A stretch of 64,000 nucleotides of DNA, taken from the NCBI RefSeq assembly GCF_900460245.1, contig NZ_UHIP01000001.1, positions 1,178,001 to 1,242,000 on the forward strand, written 5' to 3'. Origin of the DNA: Vibrio fluvialis (GTDB lineage Bacteria > Pseudomonadota > Gammaproteobacteria > Enterobacterales > Vibrionaceae). Of this stretch, positions 13,526 through 23,132 are shown piece after piece (within the stretch, counting starts at the first letter, position 1; each line of letters starts with the position of its first letter). Below the pieces are notes generated by a model. It searched no databases and was not told the DNA's origin. It saw only the letters and a list, made by a program, of their open reading frames with translations. Position numbers and translations under genes: made by a program.

Positions 13526-16159
13526 ATGGGTAAATCACTCGTTATAGTGGAGTCGCCAGCCAAGGCCAAAACAATCAATAAATATCTTGGCAAAGACTTT
13601 ATTGTGAAGTCTAGTGTCGGTCATGTCCGCGATCTGCCTACTGCTGGTCAGAGCAGTACTACACCAACCAAGAAAGCGGCCGCTACGTCGACTAAAAATT
13701 TGAGCGCAGAAGAGAAAGCGCGCTTAAAGAAAGAGAAAGACCAAGCCGCACTGATCAAGAAAATGGGTGTCGACCCTTATCATGGCTGGGAAGCGAATTA
13801 TCAAATCCTACCGGGTAAAGAGAAGGTTGTTGCCGAACTACAGAAATTAGCGAAAGACGCAGACAGCGTTTATCTCGCAACCGATTTGGACCGCGAGGGA
13901 GAGGCTATCGCTTGGCACCTTCGTGAGATCATCGGTGGCGATGAAGAGCGATATAAACGTGTTGTGTTTAACGAAATTACCAAAAACGCTATCCAACAGG
14001 CTTTCCAGCATCCTGGTGAGCTGAATATGGATGGTGTGAACGCTCAGCAGGCGCGTCGTTTTATGGACCGCGTTGTGGGCTTCATGGTGTCTCCGCTGCT
14101 GTGGAAAAAAGTAGCACGTGGCCTTTCGGCAGGGCGTGTTCAGTCTGTGGCCGTGAAATTGCTGGTTGAGCGCGAGCGCGAAATCAAAGCGTTTGTGCCA
14201 GAAGAGTTCTGGGACATCCACGCAGACACCAAAACGCCGGGTAAAGACGATTTCCGCCTGCTGGTGGCACAAAAAGATGGCGTCGCATTCAAACCTTCCA
14301 ACGAAACGGAAGCGAATGCGGCGATGTCGGTGCTGCAAAAAGCGGCTTATGAAGTGTGCAAACGCGAAGACAAGCCAACCAGCAGCAAACCATCGGCACC
14401 ATTTATTACTTCTACACTGCAACAAGCGGCGAGTACCCGCCTTGGTTACGGCGTGAAAAAGACTATGATGCTCGCGCAACGTTTGTATGAAGCGGGTTAC
14501 ATCACCTATATGCGTACCGACTCAACCAACCTGAGTTCGGAAGCGGTTGATGCGGTTCGTCAGTACATCACCAGCGAATTTGGCGAAGCTTATCTGCCAG
14601 GTAAACCAAACGTGTACGGTAGCAAAGAAGGGGCTCAGGAAGCGCACGAAGCGATCCGTCCTTCAGATGTCGCGATTAAGGCTGATGATCTGGAAGGTAT
14701 GGAAGCGGATGCCCACAAACTGTACGCTCTGATTTGGAACCAGTTTGTTGCCTGTCAGATGACACCAGCTCAATACGATTCAACCACAGTGAGCGTGAAA
14801 GCTGCAGAATACACGCTGAAAGCGAAAGGCCGTATTCTGAAGTTTGATGGCTGGACGCGAGTTCAACGCCCTCTGGGTAAAAATGAAGATCAGATTCTTC
14901 CAGCCGTTAAAGTTGGCGAGACGCTGTCACTCGAAAAACTCGATCCAAAACAACACTTCACCAAGCCGCCAGCTCGTTTTACTGAAGCGGCACTGGTTAA
15001 AGAGTTGGAGAAGCGTGGTATTGGGCGCCCTTCGACTTACGCGTCGATCATCTCGACCATTCAAGACCGTGGCTACGTGAAAGTGGATCAGCGCCGTTTC
15101 TATGCTGAAAAAATGGGCGAGATCGTAACCGACCGTCTTGATGACAGCTTTGAAGATCTGATGAACTACGATTTTACCGCACGCATGGAGCAGAAACTGG
15201 ACCAGATTGCGGAAGGTGAAACCAGCTGGAAAGGTGTACTGGATAACTTCTTTGAAGATTTCAGTCAGAACCTGGAGCAGGCAGAACAAGATGAAGAGCA
15301 CGGTGGTATGAAACCAAACCACATCGTGATGACCAACATTCTGTGTCCGACTTGTTCACGACCAATGGGCATTCGTACTGCGTCAACGGGTGTTTTCCTG
15401 GGCTGTTCCGGTTACGCTTTGCCGCCAAAAGAGCGTTGTAAAACTACTATCAACCTGGGTGATGAAGAAGGCATCATCAACGTTCTGGAAGAGGATGTTG
15501 AAACAGCGGCTCTGCGTGCTAAGAAGCGTTGTCCTATCTGTGAGACCGCGATGGATGCGTACCTGATTGACGATAAGCGTAAGCTACACGTGTGTGGTAA
15601 CAACCCTAACTGTGACGGCTATATCGTTGAACAAGGCGAATTCAAAGTGAAAGGCTATGATGGCCCGGTTGTCGAGTGTGACAAGTGTGGTTCAGACATG
15701 GTGCTGAAAAACGGTCGCTTTGGTAAATACATGGACTGTACCAGTGAATCTTGTAAGAACACGCGTAAGATCCTGAAAAACGGTGAAGTTGCACCTCCTA
15801 AAGAAGATCCGGTCCACTTCCCTGAACTGCCATGTGAAAACTCGGATGCGTACTTTGTTCTGCGTGATGGTGCATCAGGTCTGTTCTTCGCGGCCAGCAA
15901 TTTTCCTAAATCGCGCGAGACTCGTGCGCCACTCGTGGAAGAGCTAGCCAAGTACCGTGATCGCCTGCCAGAGAAGTATCAATATCTGGCCGAAGCCCCA
16001 TCTCAGGACCCAGATGGCCTGAAGGCGGTGGTTCGTTTTAGCCGTAAGAGTAAAGAGCATTACGTGCGTACCGAAACGGATGGCAAACCATCAGGCTGGA
16101 CCGCGCTTTACAACGATGGTAAGTGGGATATCACTGACAAGCGCAAAAACGCGAAATAG
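13526..16159 (+). CDS. topA: DNA topoisomerase I TopA
   Basis: Type IA topoisomerase that relaxes negative supercoils. TOPRIM domain: [16 protein letters not shown] at residues 6-21 and the metal-binding [13 protein letters not shown] near 117. The active-site Tyr is about residue 328 in [13 protein letters not shown]. The C-terminal third holds Cys-pair zinc ribbons ([26 protein letters not shown]) that bind single-stranded DNA and RNA polymerase. A TTG at 13514 is in frame and closer to AAGGA at 13506-13510. I chose the ATG because all close relatives start [10 protein letters not shown], but the start is not certain. 877 residues is full length. Confidence 0.96.
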   Translation: MGKSLVIVESPAKAKTINKYLGKDFIVKSSVGHVRDLPTAGQSSTTPTKKAAATSTKNLSAEEKARLKKEKDQAALIKKMGVDPYHGWEANYQILPGKEKVVAELQKLAKDADSVYLATDLDREGEAIAWHLREIIGGDEERYKRVVFNEITKNAIQQAFQHPGELNMDGVNAQQARRFMDRVVGFMVSPLLWKKVARGLSAGRVQSVAVKLLVEREREIKAFVPEEFWDIHADTKTPGKDDFRLLVAQKDGVAFKPSNETEANAAMSVLQKAAYEVCKREDKPTSSKPSAPFITSTLQQAASTRLGYGVKKTMMLAQRLYEAGYITYMRTDSTNLSSEAVDAVRQYITSEFGEAYLPGKPNVYGSKEGAQEAHEAIRPSDVAIKADDLEGMEADAHKLYALIWNQFVACQMTPAQYDSTTVSVKAAEYTLKAKGRILKFDGWTRVQRPLGKNEDQILPAVKVGETLSLEKLDPKQHFTKPPARFTEAALVKELEKRGIGRPSTYASIISTIQDRGYVKVDQRRFYAEKMGEIVTDRLDDSFEDLMNYDFTARMEQKLDQIAEGETSWKGVLDNFFEDFSQNLEQAEQDEEHGGMKPNHIVMTNILCPTCSRPMGIRTASTGVFLGCSGYALPPKERCKTTINLGDEEGIINVLEEDVETAALRAKKRCPICETAMDAYLIDDKRKLHVCGNNPNCDGYIVEQGEFKVKGYDGPVVECDKCGSDMVLKNGRFGKYMDCTSESCKNTRKILKNGEVAPPKEDPVHFPELPCENSDAYFVLRDGASGLFFAASNFPKSRETRAPLVEELAKYRDRLPEKYQYLAEAPSQDPDGLKAVVRFSRKSKEHYVRTETDGKPSGWTALYNDGKWDITDKRKNAK

Positions 16160-16173
16160 ATAATTCAATTGTT

Positions 16174-16201
16174 AAAGGCAGCCTCAGGGCTGCCTTTTTT
16201 A
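16174..16201 (+). terminator. Terminator of topA
   Basis: Stem AAAGGCAGCC / GGCTGCCTTT with a TCAG loop and six Ts, 15 bases after the topA stop. Confidence 0.9.
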
Positions 16202-16333
16202 TATCCCAAAAACTTTGATCTAGTTCTCCGTATCAAAAAATCACAACTTTTAAGTGATATTTTTCATTTTAATTTTTTGAGAAAGTGCCAGCAGCTGTCT
16301 GTATGAATCATCAATTAGCATGAATGGCTGGGT

Positions 16334-18031
16334 ATGAAACTAAGGATGCGCATTTGTTCGATGAACATGCTGCTTGCACTGTTAGTGAGTGCGGCGGGTG
16401 TTTGGGCTGCGCATTATATTCTTAAGCAGGTTGAAGCCGATATTCTGGCGCAAACTGCGACTCTGCTTGCTCGCTATGACAGCCAAAAGGAACTGGCTCC
16501 AGTTCTCGAACAAGTACGTTCCGTGCGTCAGTTGTCTCAGGAACCTGCATTGATGATGTGGGCAAAGGACAGCGCGAATCAGGCACTCCAGCAGCATGTT
16601 TCTCAACTGTTGACTCGGTATCGCTCCACAATGACGGAAACTCGTCTGCATCTGGTACTCGACGCCAGCATGGTGACCTCTACTACCTTCCCATTGGTGC
16701 AAAACGTCTCTTTTCACCACGCCTCACTTGCGCCGCTGGAAGCTCAGGATCGCCCGTATCTGCTTGCCGGACAGAATGAACCTGCATCCGCTCATTTGAT
16801 AACAAATATCGAGTCTGATACCACGTTGCTTCGTGTGCGAAGCGTGATACAAGCAGGCAAGCAGCCCGTGGGATTTGTTGAAACGCAAACTAATCTGGCT
16901 ACGTTAACAGGCATGAGCCCTGAGAAAAACGTCAACGGAGTAACCACGTTGTGGGTGGATAATCAAAATTCGATTCGCCACAACCAAGAGCGTACTCAAA
17001 TAAGTAATCGGTTCAATAACTTCCAGAGAGTGTTGTTGGCGACTGGCATGAACCGCGAGTCGATAGCGCAGATGAGGCAGGTGATGGAGAAGCAACGCGA
17101 TGGCCAGGAGCCTTCATCGCTGTTGCTGCATTACCAACAACCTGCTGCGTTAGTGGCTCTTAATTACATTGCCGATTTGGACTGGCATCAAATCAACGTT
17201 ATAAACTCGAGCCAATTTCCGGCGTTGCAGCGGCTTTATCCGTTCTATTGGCTCTTTATTGGCGTCGTCTGGAGCTTTTGCTTCCTGGTCTGTCTTAGCA
17301 ACGAGCGTTTGGTTAATCGCCCGCTTGCCGAGCTAAATAGCGCTATGCAGCGATTCTGGCAACGTCGGTCGTCACAAGCGCTTCACTTCGTTGATAAACC
17401 CAATACGGAAATAGGCCAATTGATGACGTCAGCTGAGCAGTACTCCCAAGCGATACTCGAGGCGGGCAGACAAGTGGAATATCAGGTTGCAGAGCGTACT
17501 TCGGTATTGGATCAGCTTTCTACTTCTGATCCGTTGACTTTGCTGCTCAATAAGCGAGGGATGGAAGCGGAGCTGCGCGCTGAATCAGCCCGGGCTCGTC
17601 GAGAGCAGGGCGCGTTTGGCTTAGTGTGGGTTGATGTTAGTCATTACCAGACGTTACAGGCATCGTTAGGCAGCAAAGGCGTTGAGGAAGTGTTACGCCA
17701 CGTCGCGCATTCCATCCAACTCAGCATTCGCGAATATGACGCCGCATGTCGTTGGGGAGAAAACGAATTCCTTATTCTGGTTCGTAACGATAGTGAACAG
17801 AGCCTGCGCGCGCTGGCTGAGCGATTATCTCAGCAGTGTGAGCAACCACTTCAACTGACTGGTCAGAACCAAGTGCTGTTAATTTCCCTTTCAATCGGCG
17901 CCACTTTAGTGGCAGAAGATACTGATATTAAAGAAGCGCTGGCGCGGGCGGACGGCGCACTCTACTTTGCTAAGCAAGACCCAAAGCAGAATATTCACAT
18001 CTGGCAAGCGTGTGATACGGATGTCGCATAA
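16334..18031 (+). CDS. Membrane-bound GGDEF-family protein with degenerate active site
   Basis: A 565-residue sensor-type protein. TM1 is about residues 10-26, a periplasmic sensing region of about 270 residues follows, and TM2 is about 303-320 (FYWLFIGVVWSFCFLVCL). A HAMP-like linker and short coiled coil lead to a GGDEF-fold domain from about 395 to the end. The signature at residues 473-479 is RWGENEF instead of R-x-GGDEF. The second Gly is Glu and the catalytic Asp is Asn. The metal-site motif FDIDHFK is replaced by WVDVSHYQT. Synthesis of c-di-GMP is therefore unlikely. A regulatory role through nucleotide binding or dimerisation is possible. The gene is alone, upstream of glgC. Confidence 0.85.
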   Translation: MKLRMRICSMNMLLALLVSAAGVWAAHYILKQVEADILAQTATLLARYDSQKELAPVLEQVRSVRQLSQEPALMMWAKDSANQALQQHVSQLLTRYRSTMTETRLHLVLDASMVTSTTFPLVQNVSFHHASLAPLEAQDRPYLLAGQNEPASAHLITNIESDTTLLRVRSVIQAGKQPVGFVETQTNLATLTGMSPEKNVNGVTTLWVDNQNSIRHNQERTQISNRFNNFQRVLLATGMNRESIAQMRQVMEKQRDGQEPSSLLLHYQQPAALVALNYIADLDWHQINVINSSQFPALQRLYPFYWLFIGVVWSFCFLVCLSNERLVNRPLAELNSAMQRFWQRRSSQALHFVDKPNTEIGQLMTSAEQYSQAILEAGRQVEYQVAERTSVLDQLSTSDPLTLLLNKRGMEAELRAESARARREQGAFGLVWVDVSHYQTLQASLGSKGVEEVLRHVAHSIQLSIREYDAACRWGENEFLILVRNDSEQSLRALAERLSQQCEQPLQLTGQNQVLLISLSIGATLVAEDTDIKEALARADGALYFAKQDPKQNIHIWQACDTDVA

Positions 18032-18380
18032 ATTTTCTCACTCTGCCTCCTTCTGTCACATTTCGTTACTACAATGCTGATGGAATTTTCGTCACTTTAA
18101 GCCAAAAGGGTGAAGGAATTGTTAGGTTTTATGTATTAAGAAGCCCCTAATCTGTGAGCGGGATTAGGAGTTAGCAACGTAACAGGCATTTCTATTAGAG
18201 AATACTTATTCTGAAATTGTATTCCCTGTGTGTTTGGATAAAGTAATAACCAACTGATTGCATTTTGAGTATGACATTGTGCTTGCTGCTAGCAGTTGCG
18301 GTCAGTGAGAAAGGAACGTGTCGCCATCCCCCCATCCCTCAATGTGGCGAACGGATATATGACAATAATGGAGAATAACA
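18032..18380. other. Intergenic region upstream of glgC
   Basis: 349 bases without a gene. It should hold the glgC promoter and any terminator of the preceding gene. A hairpin CCTAATC / GATTAGG (18146-18168) is visible but has no T run, so I do not call it a terminator. No convincing CRP site was seen, although glycogen genes are often CRP-controlled in enterobacteria. Confidence 0.4.
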
Positions 18381-19598
18381 ATGACTGGTGTATTAGGAAT
18401 GATCTTGGCTGGCGGTGAAGGTTCTAGGCTGATGCCGTTGACGGAGTCCAGAACCAAACCTGCGGTCCCGTTTGGTGGTAGCTATCGGTTGATAGACTTT
18501 GCACTGAACAACTTTGTGAATGCTGATTTGATGCGCATTTACGTATTAACCCAATTTAAATCCCAGTCGCTCTATCTTCATATGAAGAAAGGGTGGAATG
18601 TCTCCAGTATCCGTGACCGTTTTATCGACTGTATTCCAGCGCAGATGCGTGATGGTAAGCGTTGGTATGAAGGCACTGCGGATGCCATCTATCAAAACCT
18701 GAGATTTGTCGAAATTTCAGAAGCAGATCAAGTCTGTATCTTTGGTTCTGACCATATTTACAAAATGGATATTCGCCAGATGCTGGATTATCACCGTCGC
18801 AAGGAAGCACGCCTGACGGTATCCGCGTTGCGTATGCCCTTGTCGCAAGCATCTCAATTCGGCGTGATCGAAGTGGACGATGAAGGTCGTATGGTCGGTT
18901 TTGAAGAAAAGCCGAAAAATCCTAAAGCGATTCCGGGCGATCCTGAGTGGGCGCTGGTGTCGATGGGCAACTACATTTTCGAAACGGAAACGCTGTGTGA
19001 AGAATTGCGTGAGGATGCCGCTTTAGAAAACTCCAGCCACGACTTTGGTAAAGACATCATTCCGAAGATGTTCCCGCAAGGTGGCGTGTATGTGTATGAC
19101 TTCTCAACCAATAAAATCAAAGGCGAGAAGGAGTCTACCTATTGGCGCGATGTCGGTACGATCGAGTCTTACTGGGCTGCCCACATGGACTTGCTGGAAA
19201 AAGAGCCGCCATTCTCGTTGTACAACCGCAGTTGGCCTTTGCACACTTACTATCCGCCATTGCCGCCAGCAACATTTATTGATGTCGGCGATAAAAAAGT
19301 GACGATAACCGACAGCTTGGTTTCCGGTGGTAGCTACATTCAAGGTGCTAAAATTTATAAATCAATTCTGGGATTTCGCAGCAATATTGCTGCTGGCTCT
19401 TTGATAAGCGAATCTGTTATCTTGGGTGATGTGAAAATTGGTGCAGGATGCACAATAAAGCGCGCAATTATCGACAAAAATGTTGAAATCGCTCCGGGTA
19501 CGATTATTGGCGAAGATTTAGAACTAGATAGACAACGCTTCCATGTATCCGACGAGGGAATTGTTGTCATAGCAAAAGGAACAAAAGTTGGATTCTAA
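18381..19598 (+). CDS. glgC: Glucose-1-phosphate adenylyltransferase GlgC
   Basis: GlgC makes ADP-glucose from glucose 1-phosphate and ATP, the committed and allosterically controlled step of glycogen synthesis. The N-terminal nucleotidyltransferase motif AGGEGSRLMPLTESRTKPAV is at residues 10-29. ALNNFVNADLMRI, FGSDHIYKMD and FVEISEADQ are typical, and a left-handed beta-helix domain fills the last 110 residues. 405 residues is normal. GGAGAATAACA precedes the ATG. It overlaps glgA by 11 bases. The branching enzyme, debranching enzyme and phosphorylase genes are not here. Confidence 0.96.
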   Translation: MTGVLGMILAGGEGSRLMPLTESRTKPAVPFGGSYRLIDFALNNFVNADLMRIYVLTQFKSQSLYLHMKKGWNVSSIRDRFIDCIPAQMRDGKRWYEGTADAIYQNLRFVEISEADQVCIFGSDHIYKMDIRQMLDYHRRKEARLTVSALRMPLSQASQFGVIEVDDEGRMVGFEEKPKNPKAIPGDPEWALVSMGNYIFETETLCEELREDAALENSSHDFGKDIIPKMFPQGGVYVYDFSTNKIKGEKESTYWRDVGTIESYWAAHMDLLEKEPPFSLYNRSWPLHTYYPPLPPATFIDVGDKKVTITDSLVSGGSYIQGAKIYKSILGFRSNIAAGSLISESVILGDVKIGAGCTIKRAIIDKNVEIAPGTIIGEDLELDRQRFHVSDEGIVVIAKGTKVGF

Positions 19599-21054
19599 CA
19601 TTGATCATCTTAATGTTTGGTTTGTCGTTTCAGAAGCTGAAGGACTGGTTAAAAGTGGTGGCTTGGCGGATGTAGCCAAGGCACTGCCAAAAGCTCTGGT
19701 AGAACTTGGTCATCAGGTAGCGCTTGTGCTGCCTGGTTATCGCTCCATCGCAGATAAAAATTCTGCTCCTGTGATTCTGGAAACGGAACTGACTCACTGG
19801 CCTCATATTCGTTACCAGGTTCGTCAGCGCGAACTGGATGGAGTGCCTGTCTATCTCATCGACTGCGACCCGTATTTTGACCGTCCTGAGCTGTATGCGG
19901 AAAGCAATCAGGCTTATCCCGATAATGGCGAACGTTTTGGTTTCTTTTCCGCCGCCTGTCTGGATGTGTTACCAAAACTCAATATCAAACCCGATATTAT
20001 TCACGCCAACGATTGGCACACGGGATTGGTGCCATTTTTGCTCAAAACCCGCTACCGTGAAGACCACTACTTTGACGGTGTAAAGAGCGTTATTACGATT
20101 CATAACGCGATGTTTAAAGGCATATTCTCCTACCATCAACTGGAAGTGATTCCGGAACTGAATCTGTCTGGTATGGAGTTTTTGCAATACGGGCATGACC
20201 ACATCAGCATGCTTCGTGCGGGGATTGCTTTCGCCGACAAAATTAATGCGGTCAGCCCGAACTATGCATCGGAGCTGTTAACGCCACTGGGTTCTCACGG
20301 TTTGGTGGATGATTTTGTCCGACGCGCCAGAGATCTGCATGGCATTATTAACGGTTGTGACTATACCGAGTGGAACCCGAAAACAGACAGTTACCTACCC
20401 AAAACATACAGTGATGAAGCGGTTTCGCTAAAACAGGGCAAGGCGGCGAGTAAAGCGCTGCTGCAGGAAGAATTGCAACTGCCGAAACGCGACATTCCTC
20501 TGTTTGGCATGGTGTGCCGCCTGACTCACCAGAAAGGCTTCCACTACATTTTACCTATCTTGGAACATTTCCTACGCAACGACGTGCAACTGGTCATTGT
20601 AGGAACAGGTGAACCCGAAGTTGCCGCGAAACTGCATAAGATTGCTGCAGCGCACTCGGACAAATTTGCCTTTGTTGAGGCCTATAGCAATCGCTTTGCG
20701 CACTTAGTTGAAGCAGGCTCCGATTTTTTCCTGATGCCATCCGAGTTCGAAGCATGTGGTCTGAACCAAATCTACAGCATGGCCTATGGCACCTTGCCGA
20801 TTGTGCGTGAAGTCGGTGGGTTAAAAGATACGGTGCTGGATTACGATAAGTACCCGAACGAAGCCACTGGTTTTGGCTTCCAGGAACCGTCTCCAGAAGC
20901 GCTGCTTATCACCATGCAACGTGCGTTGCTGTTTTATCTGCAACACCCGGATGAAATGCTAAAAGTGCAGCAGAGAGCGATGCAGAGAGATTTCAGTTGG
21001 CGAGAATCGGCGCTGGATTACATCAAAATGTACCGACTGGCGATATTTGATTGA
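19588..21054 (+). CDS. glgA: Glycogen synthase GlgA
   Basis: GlgA is a GT5 retaining glycosyltransferase that extends alpha-1,4-glucan chains from ADP-glucose. KSGGLADV near residue 22 is the ADP-glucose loop (usually KTGGL). GTGEPEVAAKL and PSEFEACGLNQIYSMAYGTLPIVR in the C-terminal domain carry the second nucleotide site and catalytic Glu. The start is a TTG at 19588 inside the end of glgC. AAGGA at 19576-19580, 7 bases upstream, supports it, and the first residues agree with relatives. 488 residues is full length. Translational coupling with glgC is likely. Confidence 0.95.
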   Translation: MDSNIDHLNVWFVVSEAEGLVKSGGLADVAKALPKALVELGHQVALVLPGYRSIADKNSAPVILETELTHWPHIRYQVRQRELDGVPVYLIDCDPYFDRPELYAESNQAYPDNGERFGFFSAACLDVLPKLNIKPDIIHANDWHTGLVPFLLKTRYREDHYFDGVKSVITIHNAMFKGIFSYHQLEVIPELNLSGMEFLQYGHDHISMLRAGIAFADKINAVSPNYASELLTPLGSHGLVDDFVRRARDLHGIINGCDYTEWNPKTDSYLPKTYSDEAVSLKQGKAASKALLQEELQLPKRDIPLFGMVCRLTHQKGFHYILPILEHFLRNDVQLVIVGTGEPEVAAKLHKIAAAHSDKFAFVEAYSNRFAHLVEAGSDFFLMPSEFEACGLNQIYSMAYGTLPIVREVGGLKDTVLDYDKYPNEATGFGFQEPSPEALLITMQRALLFYLQHPDEMLKVQQRAMQRDFSWRESALDYIKMYRLAIFD

Positions 21055-21062
21055 TTCGATAC

Positions 21063-21091
21063 AACGGGGCGCATAAGCGCTCCGTTTTTTT
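21063..21091 (+). terminator. Terminator of glgC-glgA
   Basis: Stem ACGGGGCGC / GCGCTCCGT (one G-T pair) with a 4-base loop and seven Ts shortly after the glgA stop. Confidence 0.85.
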
Positions 21092-21198
21092 AGCGACGTA
21101 AACGATCCACCAAACAGATTTTTACAACTAGAGTGCTATTCGCGTCTGGCTTTGTGGTAGTCTTTGCCACGTTATCAACTCCTAGCTCAGTGGTATTC

Positions 21199-21999
21199 AT
21201 GTCTGACAGTCTGCTGTTTCACAAAACCTTCGTACATCCTACCAGTCAGGAGTGGGTGGTCTTTGTGCATGGTGCAGGTGGCAGTTCGTCGATTTGGTTC
21301 AAACAAATCAAAGCCTATAAACAGCATTTCAACTTATTACTTATTGACCTGCGCGGGCACGGTAAATCCGGTGAGCTGATTAAAGGCTTGATGTCCAAAC
21401 GTTATACGTTTCAGTCGGTTACTCAGGATGTGTTGCGGGTTCTCGATCACCTGAAAATTCACTCGGCTCATTTTGTGGGTATGTCGCTGGGTACCATTAT
21501 TGTGCGGAATGTGGCTGAGATATCTGCCGGGCGCGTACGCTCGATGGTGCTTGGTGGAGCGATTACTCGGCTTAACATCCGCTCACAGGTATTAGTGAAA
21601 CTTGGCCATTTCAGTCAGCACTTTATCCCTTACATGTGGCTGTATCGCCTATTTGCCTATATTGTGATGCCACAACGCAGTCAGAAAGAGTCCCGCCATC
21701 TTTTTATCCATGAAGCGCGTAAATTGTGCCAGAAAGAATTCAAACGCTGGTATACCCTGACAGCGGAAGTGAATCCGTTGATGCGTTACTTCAAGGAGCG
21801 TGAGCTGGCAATCCCGACGCTGTATCTGATGGGCGAGCGGGACTACATGTTTATCCAACCGGTCAAAGAAATGGTCGCTGCTCACCAGCAGAGTGAACTG
21901 CATGAAATTCCTGATTGTGGCCACGTCTGCAACGTAGAGCAGCCCGATGTCTTTAATCAGGTGTCTATTGAGTTTATTCAGCAGCAGATTCGCTCTTAA
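21199..21999 (+). CDS. Alpha/beta-fold hydrolase
   Basis: A cytoplasmic hydrolase of unknown substrate. FVHGAGGSSSIW near the N-terminus is the oxyanion loop, GMSLGT carries the nucleophile Ser at about residue 96, GERDYMF the acid, and CGHVCN the His. DLRGHGKS is also typical. The frame is open from a GTG at 21133. The ATG at 21199 gives 266 residues and starts at the region conserved in vibrios, but no strong ribosome-binding site marks either start. The stop codon overlaps that of the convergent DUF2007 gene through the palindrome TTAA. Confidence 0.8.
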   Translation: MSDSLLFHKTFVHPTSQEWVVFVHGAGGSSSIWFKQIKAYKQHFNLLLIDLRGHGKSGELIKGLMSKRYTFQSVTQDVLRVLDHLKIHSAHFVGMSLGTIIVRNVAEISAGRVRSMVLGGAITRLNIRSQVLVKLGHFSQHFIPYMWLYRLFAYIVMPQRSQKESRHLFIHEARKLCQKEFKRWYTLTAEVNPLMRYFKERELAIPTLYLMGERDYMFIQPVKEMVAAHQQSELHEIPDCGHVCNVEQPDVFNQVSIEFIQQQIRS

Positions 22000-22319
22000 T
22001 CTGCCAAGTCATCGGCTTTTCCGCAATTCCAGCATACGGCAAACTGACGTTCATTAAGCTCACCACAATGTGCACACTGCCATGGTGTTGAACGGGAACT
22101 GCTGGACGGGCTTTGATAATCTTCAATGATAGCTTGCGCCCGCTCATGCTGAGTCACGTCATACAACCAGATGTAAGGCGCAGTTTCATCATTCATCGGC
22201 AACTCACCGCGCAGACCAAACAAACCTTCTCCACGCACCTCACAGGCAATATTGGCTTGTTTTAGCAGTTCGCACAGCAAGTGTGCTTCCGTCGGATTGG
22301 CGGCTATGAATATTTTCAT
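21996..22319 (-). CDS. DUF2007-domain protein with C-terminal zinc ribbon
   Basis: A 107-residue protein. Residues 1-65 are a DUF2007 signal-transducing-like fold: MKIFIAANPTEAHLLCELL and GLRGELPM. The last 30 residues hold CAHCG and CWNCG, a four-Cys zinc ribbon (ProteinX2 or RanBP2 type). Function is not known; ferredoxin-like DUF2007 domains are often linked to small-molecule sensing. A longer frame begins at 22367, but the ATG at 22319 overlaps the upstream stop in ATGA and yields the usual N-terminus. It is the second gene of an operon with the TVP38-like gene. Confidence 0.75.
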   Translation of the reverse strand: MKIFIAANPTEAHLLCELLKQANIACEVRGEGLFGLRGELPMNDETAPYIWLYDVTQHERAQAIIEDYQSPSSSSRSTPWQCAHCGELNERQFAVCWNCGKADDLAD

Positions 22320-23005
22320 CGTTGTACCGTGTTGGCAGAGCGTCTGACCAGCCGGTTCATCACCCATTTCATGAGCAGTGGAAACACCCCAAGTAAGGCG
22401 AATGACAGCAACACCGATGGCGAGACAATGCCGGATAATGAATCAATTTGTGCCAGTTGTGTGCCGGCGTTTAGATACACCGCAGTGCCAGGCAGCATAC
22501 CCAACTGGCTGACCCAATAGTAGCGGGCAACGTTAATGGGACTTAGGCCCATCAAGAGGTTTATCAGAAAGAACGGGAATACAGGGATCAGCCGTAATGA
22601 CAGCAAATAAAACGCGCCATCACGCTCAACGCCTTGGTTGATTGCGTTCAATTTGTCACCAAATCGTTGTTGAACCCAGTCTCGAAGCAGATAACGGCTG
22701 CTCAGAAAGGCTAGTGTTGCACCGATGGTACTGGCGAAAGAGACAAGCAAAAGACTGAGCCAAAAGCCGAACAATGCTGCTCCAAGCAATGTGACAACGG
22801 CTGCGCCGGGTATCGAGAACGCCGTAATCAAGACGTAGCTGACAAAGTAAATCAGGGCAGCAGCAAGCAAATGTTCGGCGATATAGTCCGACAACAGCGC
22901 TTGCTGAGCTTTGGCATTGTCCAGAGTGAGGTATTGACTGAACGTGAGCCCTAATCCAATGATCACGGCCAGCAAAATTAAGCCTAGAACTAACTTCTTA
23001 CTCAT
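22316..23005 (-). CDS. TVP38/TMEM64 (DedA-like) membrane protein
   Basis: A 229-residue inner-membrane protein with about five membrane segments. The VTT-domain core reads SIPGAAVVTLLGAALFG, then RYLLRDWVQQRF, FYLLSLRLIPVFPFFLINLLMG and LPGTAVYLNAGTQL. The FPFF-x-N-xx-G segment and re-entrant-loop Pro residues are typical of the SNARE-associated/DedA superfamily, linked to lipid scrambling and undecaprenyl phosphate recycling. This member's substrate is unknown. It is the first gene of a two-gene operon with the DUF2007 gene (4-base overlap). Confidence 0.85.
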   Translation of the reverse strand: MSKKLVLGLILLAVIIGLGLTFSQYLTLDNAKAQQALLSDYIAEHLLAAALIYFVSYVLITAFSIPGAAVVTLLGAALFGFWLSLLLVSFASTIGATLAFLSSRYLLRDWVQQRFGDKLNAINQGVERDGAFYLLSLRLIPVFPFFLINLLMGLSPINVARYYWVSQLGMLPGTAVYLNAGTQLAQIDSLSGIVSPSVLLSFALLGVFPLLMKWVMNRLVRRSANTVQR

Positions 23006-23083
23006 CGATGTTTCTCGTTATACGGTTATCTAAGGTATACGTAACCAGACAGGGAAAAGCGATATTTTCTTTCACCCAAAGAA

Positions 23084-23109
23084 AAAAGCATCCGTGAACG
23101 GATGCTTTT
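23084..23109 (-). terminator. Terminator of tfoY
   Basis: Stem AAAAGCATCCG / CGGATGCTTTT with a TGAA loop, just beyond the tfoY stop. On the minus strand it is followed by a T run. Confidence 0.87.
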
Positions 23110-23132
23110 AATGAAGTTGCTCTCAAAAAGGT

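Noticed and set aside
18146..18168. Hairpin CCTAATC/GATTAGG upstream of glgC
   Set aside because: Short stem and no T run; could be accidental, so not called a terminator.
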